Below, one piece after another: positions 55,221 through 64,000 of a stretch of 64,000 nt of DNA; position 1 is the first letter of the stretch; each line of letters opens with the position of its first letter. A program made the position numbers and the translations under genes. The stretch covers positions 398,896 through 462,895 of the forward strand of contig JAENRP010000004.1 in assembly GCA_024741835.1 (NCBI GenBank), given 5' to 3'. The notes under the pieces are model-generated. The model saw only the letters and a list, made by a program, of their open reading frames with translations. It ran no database searches and was not told the DNA's origin. The stretch is from Diplocarpon mali (Eukaryota > Ascomycota > Leotiomycetes > Helotiales > Drepanopezizaceae).

Positions 55221-56416
55221 GCTGTTCCGGCTCGTGATATCGACCTCGATGTCTAGGTGCTGAGGCGAGGGAAAACCGGAGGTTTGCGCATGAGCTTCGC
55301 CGCGCGGTATCAAGCTGGGAAATTTCAACAAGTCAGGTCCCGTCCCAACACAGGCACCTTGGATGCTGGATGTCAAGTAGGCGATGGCGGGGCGAAGTGT
55401 TTCTAAGGTGTTGATCCCCGAGAACGAAGTATCGAAGTATCGAAGTATCCCCAAGGAAATAAGGTGACAGGTAACTTCCCTTACCTCAGGCACTTTGTGT
55501 GAAGGACAGGCAGAATAAATTTTGTCAGCTTGCTGGCCCATTTAGGTCGGGGAGCGCAGGCGGAGAGCCCATCTCTGACCGAATCAGGCAAGAGCAATCC
55601 TCACCTACTCACGTGAACATCAAAATGAAGCAACGGGATGAGATTGATGCGCGTATCTTCATTATGTAAATGCCAGCTACCTCGTCCACTTTTCAGCTCG
55701 CGCAATCAGAAAAAACTTGACCTGACAATCCAGGGATATCTTTCTTGATGTACCTTGTCTATATCCCTTGGCACCTGTTGGGCCGAAACTTTGAAATCTA
55801 TCTAAATCCGCCCCCCCTCTCCCCCCGAACCAACTGTGCCATTTTCGTGAAATTCGTGAATGAGGAGCCCCCCCCAACAAAAGGAAAGAGAGAAAGTTGA
55901 AAAGAGAAGACGCCAGCCTCTGATGCGCGGAGTATCTTCGAGTAAAAAGCAATGTGCAATGAAGAGAAGTTTTGCAGAATACCAACATCCCAATCAACTA
56001 GCTGTTATTTGGCGAAAGCTTGATGTTCAGACTGCATCTCAACGTAGCTGGAAACATCAACACCCCTTACAAACGTGCCGAGAATTTTTTTTTAGCTGTC
56101 TGTCGAGTGAGTATTGGTGAAAAGTGTAGGAATAAACGAAAACAACGAAGCGAATGGGGATTCTACAGCTTTAGACCAGTGCCGGATCTCGATCCAAGTG
56201 ATACCGTTGGAGGTGCGGGCCTAGGAGATCTAATCTATGCCAGCTCTTCTTGGATAGCTGTACAGATGCGCGGTGGTTTTTTTTTTAAAAAAAAAACAGA
56301 AAAAAAAAAAACCAAAAAAAACAATACACCACGGATTCGCGTGAGGCCTGCACAGATTGGTGGTGGCCTTGTCCAAAAGTCTCACGGAATCGTGTAGAGC
56401 CGTCGTCCTGCATGAA
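55221..56416. other. Intergenic region with simple repeats
   Basis: 1.2 kb between two genes on the - strand. It contains three tandem CGAAGTAT copies (55425-55448) and T/A homopolymer runs near 56277-56320. No gene is seen. Confidence 0.4.
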
Positions 56417-59199
56417 CTAGCGACTGTTCAGAGATAGGCCTTGGAAAGGGGTGACCCATCCATCGCTGGGAGTAGGAGCCCCGCTACTGTGCCGGCCATA
56501 CTCGCTGTTCTCGTGGGTAGGAGTGACATTGTGGGGCGATGGGAAGCGTGGTGGTAAGCCTTGATAGCCTGCTTGTGCGGAGAAGCCACCATACTGTTCA
56601 ATCGGTGCAAAGGCGCTTGGCGCACGAGGGGCAGCGTTAAAAGACGAATACCCGTACGTATAACCCGTTTGGAGGTTAGATGGCATCGAACCTCGATCGA
56701 TAGTGGGAGAGAATGACTGGGCGAAAGCTCCTTGATACCCGCGAGAAGCTTGGGTATATGATGGCTGCTCAGCTGGTTGAGAGCGTCTTTCGCTTTGAGT
56801 GTGGGTTACACCAACAGCGCCGGGGCCAATGCCACTGGGAGCTTGGAGGCCAAGGGATGGACTGGCAAACGAGGCTGGGTTTATGGCAGACATCCATATT
56901 CTGGTCTTGTAGACTTTGAACAGGTCAGTGACCAGCGAGTTGAAGTTGATATAGGCGTCGGCAAAGTAATAGAATGTCAGCTTCTTCCAGTCCCTAGATC
57001 AAGTTAGTCACTGAAGTCGAGAGCCGACTGAGACGGTACTTGCATCTGAAATTCTGCATCGAGGATTTCCATGTGGAGTCCATGTTCCTTGACCTTTTGC
57101 ATGCACACTCGCTTGGCTTTGGCCTCGTTGCCTTCTTTGTCTCGCAGTGCTTGAATCTCATGCTGCTGAGCGAGTCTCTTGATGATCTTTGGCTTGATTT
57201 CGCCGTTGGCAGTTTCCTGCATCCCGTGCTGGCTCGGAGGTCCCATGCCGCCGACAGCACTTCCTTGCAGGCCGTTCGACGCCGCCATCAATCCGGCACC
57301 CGTGCCATCAGAATTCCCAGCTGCGCCTTGGGAGTACATCATCAACCACTTATAGTGCTCTTCTGCGTAGTGTTCCTTGACATCCTTAGCACTGGCCCAG
57401 TCAACATTAGCTCGAGCGACCGTTCCAAGATCGGTTCCACGATCAGCCTCCACGATGACGAGATCTCCCGGCTTGACGGCTAGGCCAGTGCCCTCTTGAA
57501 CGTAGAAGACCTCGGCTCGTGAGCATTTGAAAAGAACGATGTAAAGGAGCTGACTGTGCCGCGGTTGAGGGACACCATACATGCCTCGATGGGGTGAGGG
57601 TGCTCGACCGCCGAATTGAGCGACTGGATTTGGGTACGGATAGCTCGATGTTTGGAAGGGAGGAGCAGCATACGCATCCATGTTTTTTTGGAGGGTAGCA
57701 ATTCCACCAAAATACGAAGTAGCTATATGATTTGGTAAGTTCAGGGCTTTGTTGAGAGCCTCGTCAAACACAAGATCCAGATGTTCCTTGACGTAAAGAG
57801 ATGAGCGACGTGCTCGATGCAACGTACCATGATCATTGAGAGCGTAACTCGGATTATCCTGATACCGGGCATGAAAATCCTTCGGCGAAGCAGCCTCTTG
57901 CATACCGTCGTGCGCAGATAGTGGTTCTCCGATAGAGCCGACCGAGCCTTGTCGCGTTGGGATGTCGGCGAAAGAATGGCGGCGACTTTGGGACGTATCT
58001 GAGAGGCCAATGAAACCCGTAGAACTTGACCAGTAAGCCTTCTTGACATTCTCCAGTTTCCGATTTTCGAGCGAGGTGTACAGTGGCGCAACTCGAGATT
58101 GACCAGCAGCACCGTACTCGCTCATTCTTCGTCTCAAAGTGGCCTGCGACTGCATGTCGTATTGTAATTCTTCCAACTCGTCAATGGCGTAGTCAGACTC
58201 TTCCGGAAGTGTTTCTCGGAGAGCATACCCCCCTAGGCCATAAGCGTTGCTCGTCGAAGATCGTGGTCGGATGCGGGAGTGGTACTGCTGCTGGCGGAGG
58301 AGAGCGTTTTCGCGGGCCAGGATTTCGATAGTTTTGGCTTCGTTGGACTGTTGCAGGGTAACGCCGCGGCTTGATCCATTCGGACTTTCGTCGTCATCAC
58401 CGTCGACCTCCTTCAGATTGCTAAGCCCTCCTTCCTTGGACATCTCGCTCAGCATGCTAGGTCTTGATGGCCTATGATGTAGACCAGAGTGTTGCAATGG
58501 TCTCCCCCTGCCCGCCAATATTTGATGTGCCCCCGAAGAAGCACCTGGAGCTGGTGAGTCGGGGTCAAGCTGACCGACAGAGTAGGATTGAGACCTATAT
58601 GTCTTTGGCGTCGGATGCAAGGGAATGGCGAATGGAATGTTAGGATTGGACGGGGGGTCTCGATAGTTACTGCTCAGGTCGTTGAAGAAATTGCCGCCAG
58701 GAGGAACTGTAGAGGTCGGCGAAGGCAGGACTTCAGTCAGTCTTGAAGGAGGTTCCTTTCGGGCATCATTGTTCCAGATACCACTCCCCCAAGGGAAATT
58801 ACTCGTCGGGCCTGTGTGGCCTCGGCCGACCCCAGAGCTTCCTTGAGCATGTGCGCCCCAGGTGCTCGATTCTGCAGAGGGCGTATTTGGATGCGAAGTT
58901 GTTGGGGACATTGAGCTAGAGGCGAACGAGCTCTTACGAGGCTGAGGACCCACGGGAGTCGTGGTATCATTTAACCACGAAGCTCTCCGTGCGGGCCTTT
59001 GCAGTTGAGCGGGTGGTTGATGATGGTCTTGGCGGTCGGCTTCATCATCAGAGCTTGCCAGCGCCTCCGAGTCAGGAGTCGACCGGCGAACGTTGAACTT
59101 CTCAAGCAAGATCGAAGGGTTACTCGAAGTTATAGAGGAAGGGTTCGATGATGCGTTCTTTCCGCCGCCAGTCCCAAGCTTGAGAGAGCTGGACGCCAT
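56417..59199 (-). CDS. PSP1 C-terminal-domain protein
   Basis: Two exons, 59199-57044 and 56993-56417, give 910 aa, with the ATG at 59199 (MASSSLKLGTGGG). The upstream frame starts only from a TTG. The N-terminal 550 residues are Ser/Pro/Asn-rich and look disordered. The conserved PSP1-type region follows at about 555-760: LLYIVLFKCSRAEVFYVQEG, VKPGDLVIVEADRGTDLGTV, RLAQQHEIQALRDKEGNEAK and AEFQM-DWKKLTFYYFADAYI, then TRIWMSAINPASF. Yeast PSP1 is a poorly understood cytoplasmic protein linked to suppression of DNA polymerase mutants. The intron is of the GC-AG type (see findings); a GT donor 4 nt further on would shift the frame. The C-terminal tail is Ser/Gly/Pro-rich. Confidence 0.9.
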
Positions 59200-61584
59200 G
59201 ATGGATGTATAGAATGGCAACAAGCTGTAGTCAGATTGTGGATGGAATTCCCCTGAAGAGGTCAGCCCTGTAAAGCGAAGTCGCGGGAGACTCAGCGGGA
59301 TAGGCGCAGTGAAACTCGATACGCTATTTTCATAAGGCTTCGCTTGGAATCTAAGAATAATAAGGCGCTACAAACACGAAAATTCTCAAGCTGCTACATG
59401 AAAGATGAAAAGTCTCGGTTCCAGGATTTGGAGAAAATTTGCACCCAATAGAGTCCTGATAGTCCGCGGCCTGCTGGGGAGACCGTCCGTCGTTAAGACT
59501 TCTTAGCTGCAGGGATTATACTCGAAAGCTAGCAATAACATACAAGTCCAAACATCAGGGTGAATGAAGAATTTCATCCGAGGTGGAAAGAGCAGGCGGT
59601 GTCTGAGCAGCATTTGCAAAAGTGTACTGGTCTGGATTCAGTGTCCCAAGTAGGAGCATGTGTTGCACAGCTTTCGTCCGTGAAACATGTTGAATTGGGC
59701 TTGGAACGAAGAGCTTGACCAAGTCGATGGAGATTCACGAGAGCAGGGAAGAAGCAGGAGGTGTGCGGAACGTGAGAGTAACCAGAAAAGCGGAATGAAG
59801 TCGAACCACATACCTGTAGCCTTCGTCAGAATATGTTCCAGGTTGACACGACAGCCGGTCGACACTGGGATTCAGAAAATGTCCCGCCGAGGATTCAATC
59901 TCTATGCTGATACAAGGAGAACTAAATGTGTCCGGCGTTGATATGTAGTGGTGTGGTATATATGACTTGAGGAGAAAAGCCGGGTGCAAATGGCGAGACC
60001 GTCGAGACTCATTCAAGGTGAAGAAGCACGAGGCGTCTTCGTCGGACTCGAGGATGAGCAGAGCTCGGAGATCCTGGGAGGTGGATTCTGGTTTACGATG
60101 AGGCTGAGGGGTGAGTGTATTTAGTGTCGTGGAAAGCGTGCAGGCTATTCGAGACGGTTGAGGGCCCCGATTAAGCGGATATTAAATTCTAGAGACGGGT
60201 CTCAAGTCAGCGCGGGTTACTCATGCTTACAGAGAGGGTAGTGGGAAAATCCAGTCCTTGGGCCAGGCTCCAGTGCGCCATTCGAACGTTGGCCCGGGAC
60301 AGGCTGACGATTCTGTATTGCAGCCAAGACAGGCCTTACAAGGTCTTGGGGGAGGGCATGCAGTGCGTATGTCAAGGCAACGAGTAGTCATTGTGGTAGG
60401 GCTCTAGTCCTGGGCTATACTGATGGCCACAGCGACGGAAACAGAGAGCATGTCCATGTCTCCCTGTGTCCCGGAAGAGGAGACACTCATCCACTCTTTC
60501 TCCAGCTCGGCGTGTACCTTCTGCGAGACCGATCCTTTTTCAGAACCGCAAGGATGGTTTCTTGTTCGTTCTCGTGGTTGTATGTTTGCCTCTTGCGACC
60601 AAGTGGGAGGGATTGACCTGAGGCTAAAGCGTAGGCACTCACCACCACAGAATTACGAAGACCGAAAGCTGGATACTCGAAAAGAAAGGAATAAGTGGTA
60701 TCTAGTCACTCAGGGCACATCTTCAGCTTCTACTACCAAAGATCGGGGGCAGAGGCATAAGAAGGGGGAGGTCTCACCACACGCCCAACCGACCGCAATT
60801 GCTGTACCCGACCCTGATCCCTTCTATCGCATGTGCCTTGGTCGCTTTTATTCAATTCGTCTTCTGCAGTAGCCACACCGTCGAAGCTCGCCGAGCCTTG
60901 CCAGCGGCGGGGAGAGAAAAATCTAGATTGAATCGTATAGCCTCTTTCCAGTGCGTGCAGCTTCGGCGTGGTAGTAGAGGCTCGGTTTCGCCGAGGCTAA
61001 GCGTGGCCCATGATCGATCAAGCGTGTAATCCAAGCAATGGTCCCAGTGTCGAGGATTGCCGGTGCTTGGTTGAGGGTGCAGAGAGGACAGAGAGGTGGG
61101 TGAGCTTGGGGACCGGACTCGCAGAGTCCTGAGGCAGTCGCATGCGGGGGAAGTGCGACGTTGGATTTGCCACTCGAGAGCAGTGCTTGTGGTACGAGGG
61201 CGGAGAAACCTAGACCAAGCGTGACGGCAGTGTTGAGAGGGAGGGTGGGAGAGAGGGGAGAGCGGGAGAGAGGGATTGGGAGGTTGAGAGAATCAGCGAG
61301 AGAGCGGGGCGGGGGTGAGGGAAGCTGATGTGTAAGAAGAATGGACGCTCTCGGCAAGATTCCCATGCGATGCGATGGGACTTACACCAAGAGGGAAAGC
61401 TTCCCCGTGCCTCGCCTCGTCTTGGGGCGACGGGGGGGGTTCTTGGGCCAGCCCACTACAGACACCTGCACTCCCGCTACAACTGAGAGGGGGTGGAAGC
61501 TTGAAGGAGGGCCACGGCTGACCCGCCAGGAACAGTGGGTTTTTTTTTATTTTATATACATCAAGGTACGACAAGTCGGGACCT

Positions 61585-61696
61585 AGGTAGGTAGAGGTTA
61601 GGTTGTTTACAAGTGGAGAGCAGGTAGGTAGAGGTTAGGTTGTTGACAAGTGGAGAGCAGGTAGGTAGAGGTTAGGTTGTTGACAAAGTGGAGAGC
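61585..61696. repeat. 37-bp tandem repeat, three copies
   Basis: Copies at 61585-61621, 61622-61658 and 61659-61696 (38 bp, one inserted A). The unit begins AGGTAGGTAGAGGTTAGG. Copies differ at one base (TTTAC versus TTGAC) plus the insertion. It is too perfect to be old. Confidence 0.9.
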
Positions 61697-62528
61697 AACC
61701 GGAGCAGTTGCTGCCAGCCCTTGCCAGGTGGACAGCCAGCAACCTACTGTATGTGGCGGGATTCCGAGGGCTTTCTGTTGTATATTTCTTCTCGTCTAGG
61801 ACGTATGCCGACAGGAAGATGTGCGGCATCCTCATAGGACGGCAGAATTGGCAGGCAAATGATGAGACTCTGGTGATTTCCCGCCAATTGGAGGAGCATT
61901 GGTCCAGAGGGAGGTTGGCCGCTTCGGATCAGGTGGTGTTACGGCACGGTCCCTCGGGGGGAGAGGGAGAGAGGGAGAGCGGGAGAGCGGCAGGTCAGGT
62001 TGGGGAGCAGGGAGGCCATCGGGGAGGCCAGGTGCACGGGATCGAACCACCGGTCACGCGCCGTGTTTCGTGTCTCCTTAGCGAACGCGTCGAAGCGGGG
62101 ATCAATCAGGAAGTACATAACACCGCTGTAGCGTATACCGAAAAAGAAACCAAAGAGACCTCGAGGGGATCCGAAGGCAAGCTCCACTCCAATCACACTA
62201 CCAGGGAGGACGTGCGGGGAGGATAAGGGTCATTCCACGTCTCTTCTCTGGCGAGCCGTACCAACCATGACATGCTCTCGACGGAGCAGCTGGTGGAGGA
62301 CATCCTATAGGAGAAAGGGGCTGGTCGGCAGTCGGCAGGAGTTGAAGTCCTGCACTCAAGTAGGTTTAGGTGCGTGGGTCGGTATACAGAGGACGGTACA
62401 ATAATAGGAGTTCATTGGCACTGCGTCCAGACCCTCATAGTACAGGACTGAACAAGGGACTGTGTCGAGGGACGGTATGGGGCTGCGAACCGGCAATCAG
62501 TCCTGGAACCCCACACTTTATGATCCAG

Positions 62529-62665
62529 GAAGAAGAAGAAGAAGAAGAAGAAGAGCAGAAGCAGAAGCAGAAGCAGAAGCAGAAGCACAAGCAGAAGCAC
62601 AAGCAGAAGCAGAAGCAGAGCAGAAGCACAAGCACAAGCACCAGCACCAGCACCAGCACCAGCAG
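62529..62665. repeat. GAA / GCAGAA / GCACCA microsatellite
   Basis: An (AGA)n run at 62529-62554 grades into AGCAGA and AGCACA hexamers and then ACCAGC repeats. It opens long chance frames on both strands (Glu/Gln/Lys-rich or Leu/Phe-rich), which should not be taken as genes. Confidence 0.9.
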
Positions 62666-62716
62666 AAAGCCGCCTTCGATCCATTCCATTCCTTTTGCTT
62701 TTGCTCTTACTGGCAT

Positions 62717-62745
62717 CTGCAGCTGCAGCTGCAGCTGCAGCTGCA
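62717..62745. repeat. CTGCAG (GCTGCA)n microsatellite
   Basis: Nearly five tandem copies of the palindromic hexamer CTGCAG, which could form hairpins. Confidence 0.85.
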
Positions 62746-62991
62746 TTGCAGTGCAGATAGTGGCAGATGCAATTCAATAATCGTTCCCGCCGCTCCGCTC
62801 AGAAGCATTGGCCACTCCGCGTGTCTCCTTGACGCCCCCCCTTTTCCCACCACACAACATCGTCCCAGAGCCCGGGCATCGCGTGATGCCACGCGACATG
62901 TGTCAAGCAGAGAGAATCGCTCGGGGTGTACGTGCTCACGGACACTCCCGTATTGCCTTGCCGACCTGGAGGCATCGCTACTCTGGGCAGC

Positions 62992-63095
62992 TTCAACTCA
63001 TTCTCGTTCGACTCATTCTCGTTCAACTCATTCTCGTTCAATTCATTATGCTTTCAACTCCTCGTTCAACTCATTATGCTTTCAACTTATTATGC
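62992..63095. repeat. 15-bp tandem repeat array
   Basis: Units TTCAACTCATTCTCG at 62992, 63007 (one change) and 63022 are followed by TTCAAYTCATTATGC variants to about 63095. Array units have diverged into two types. Confidence 0.8.
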
Positions 63096-63699
63096 TTTCC
63101 CTCCCCCCCCCGCCTCCCCGCCTCCCCCAGATTCTCGCCTAAACCCAATTGACCAACAGAACGTATCGATTCCGAAAAAGCCGCTCTAGCTAGGGGGCTG
63201 TCGGCATACCGGTCATATGATCAACGGTCATGTGATCAGTCACATGATAGGAAGGGCTTGGCACTACCGTATCTACTCGACGCTCTCGAGGAGTAGCTTC
63301 GAGAGCAAGCTTCTACACACGAATATCATCCACCGTATGCGAGAAGGCTTCGCCCGTGCACACAATCACCTCATGTGATACCAACAGGGGCGAAGCAGCA
63401 CTTCCTGCGGTGTTCGGCCTGCAATTGCAACTCGCAAGGTAAGCTTAGTACTAGGTAGTCACGCACTTCGGTTCCGTACTGCAGGGGAACCTAGCGAGCC
63501 GCGACTTTGCGGGGAAAGTCGATTCTCGAGTACGGCAATGAGCACGAGCAGCCGATCAGATCTCGCTCATGTTGATGTGCAGGTACTTCGTCGCAGGCCC
63601 ATCGAGGCCCAGATGAAAGTACTTAGTATCATAGGTAAATAATGTACAATTCTAGGCCGTGCACACTAGATACTTGGCAATGCTGCTTTTACAATTTCC

Positions 63700-64000
63700 T
63701 TAATATTTTGTATGGCCTCCTCCTGCTGCGATCACAGCTTTACATCTCTTTGGCATTTCCCTAATTAATTCTCTAATCCTTTCAATTGTTATCGATTCCC
63801 ACGCTTCTTTTATAGCTTCATATAGTCTCTTATAGGATCGATAAACCTCTGGATATTTACCCTCGATATAATCTTTCATTTCATCCTATACTATCTCAAT
63901 TGGGTTCAAATCAGGAGAATTCGCAGGCCAAAAGATAGGGGTAATCCCGATTGCTTTAAATACCGATTGAGTATATTTAGAAGTGTGCCCTTTTGCATTA
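63700..64000 (-). mobile_element. Tc1/mariner transposase relic (C-terminal part)
   Basis: Reading the - strand from the window end, 100 codons match the C terminus of fungal Tc1/mariner-type DDE transposases. NAKGHTSKYTQ lies near the second catalytic Asp, which would be just beyond the edge. Next come FWPANSPDLNPIEIV with the last acidic catalytic residue, then YRLYEAIKEAWESI-like and MPKRCKAVIAAGGGHTKY endings. A TAG at 63886-63888 replaces what is normally Trp in this position, so the copy is dead. The stop codon is at 63702-63700. The sequence is AT-rich compared with its flank. The N-terminal part lies outside the window. The terminal inverted repeat was not identified; only one end of the element is inside. 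Confidence 0.85.

Larger units (their letters stand above)
59200..63699. other. Gene-poor repeat-rich region
   Basis: 4.5 kb upstream of the PSP1 gene. Open frames are short or come from repeats. It contains a 37-bp tandem repeat, a long triplet/hexamer microsatellite, a GCTGCA microsatellite, a 15-bp repeat array and paired CATRTG motifs, listed separately. A long 5' UTR or distant promoter of the PSP1 gene is possible. Confidence 0.45.

Noticed and set aside
62041..62200. - strand frame with a protein-like look and a GGTTCGATCCC box
   Set aside because: No start or splice model supports a protein, and the tRNA fold fails in the T stem and D arm.
62370..63189. Several frames over 80-220 codons on both strands
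   Set aside because: Produced by triplet and hexamer microsatellites; low-complexity translations only.
1..64000. CRISPR arrays, biosynthetic gene clusters or plasmid/phage-like modules
   Set aside because: No regularly spaced repeats with unique spacers, no polyketide, peptide or terpene synthase, and no replication module were seen.

Overview
The window is nuclear DNA of a filamentous ascomycete (Pezizomycotina). The signs are short GT-AG introns (mostly 45-60 nt, with CTAAC/CTGAC-like branch points), compact genes on both strands, and fungal versions of conserved housekeeping proteins, including an STI1-type co-chaperone and an RCR-type Congo-red-resistance protein. A leotiomycete is my best guess at class level, but that is inference. 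All gene models were spliced by hand from the sequence. Exon boundaries are given in each entry, and reading phase was checked at every junction.

Layout. 0.4-6.8 kb: HMG-CoA reductase and the Hsp70/Hsp90 co-chaperone STI1 (both +). 7.5-8.2 kb: a MARVEL-type membrane protein (-). 9.7-10.9 kb: RNA polymerase III subunit RPC34/RPC6 (+). 11.6-12.6 kb: a cyclophilin A gene (-) with two in-frame starts. 13.8-15.6 kb: an epsin-like ENTH protein (+). 15.6-17.9 kb: an AT-rich, gene-poor block holding an intron-containing tRNA-Ala(UGC). 17.9-21.3 kb: alanyl-tRNA synthetase (-), again with twin starts. 21.5-22.2 kb: an uncharacterised protein (+). 22.4-23.1 kb: RCR membrane protein (-). 23.8-28.7 kb: VPS8, CORVET (-). 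29.2-30.2 kb: a GPALPP/DUF3752 protein (+). 32.2-33.6 kb: a membrane RING-H2 protein (-). 35.7-36.8 kb: spliceosomal cyclophilin H (+). 37.9-39.4 kb: a secreted LPMO-like protein (-). 39.4-44.2 kb: a gene-poor stretch with a decayed aldehyde dehydrogenase. 44.2-48.1 kb: SEC31, COPII (-). 48.4-48.9 kb: a PPIE-like RRM protein (+). 49.4-50.6 kb: a head-to-head pair of small respiratory-chain genes (NDUFA4/B12D-like and COX6B/COX12). 50.7-52.8 kb: an M20 carbamoylase-type amidase (-). 54.1-55.2 kb: an unrecognised coiled-coil protein (-). 56.4-59.2 kb: a PSP1-domain protein (-). 59.2-64.0 kb: gene-poor, repeat-rich DNA ending in a Tc1/mariner transposase relic.

Functional themes. Three genes serve membrane traffic (epsin, VPS8, SEC31). 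Three are linked to cyclophilins (CypA, CypH, PPIE-like RRM). Three serve translation of alanine codons and Pol III transcription (AlaRS, tRNA-Ala, RPC34). Two belong to the respiratory chain. I see no biosynthetic cluster, CRISPR array or intact mobile element. I did not find a clearly new multi-gene system. The most interesting signals are twin-start dual-targeting architecture in two genes, non-canonical splice sites, the divergent respiratory-chain pair, and the tRNA-Ala beside its own synthetase gene.
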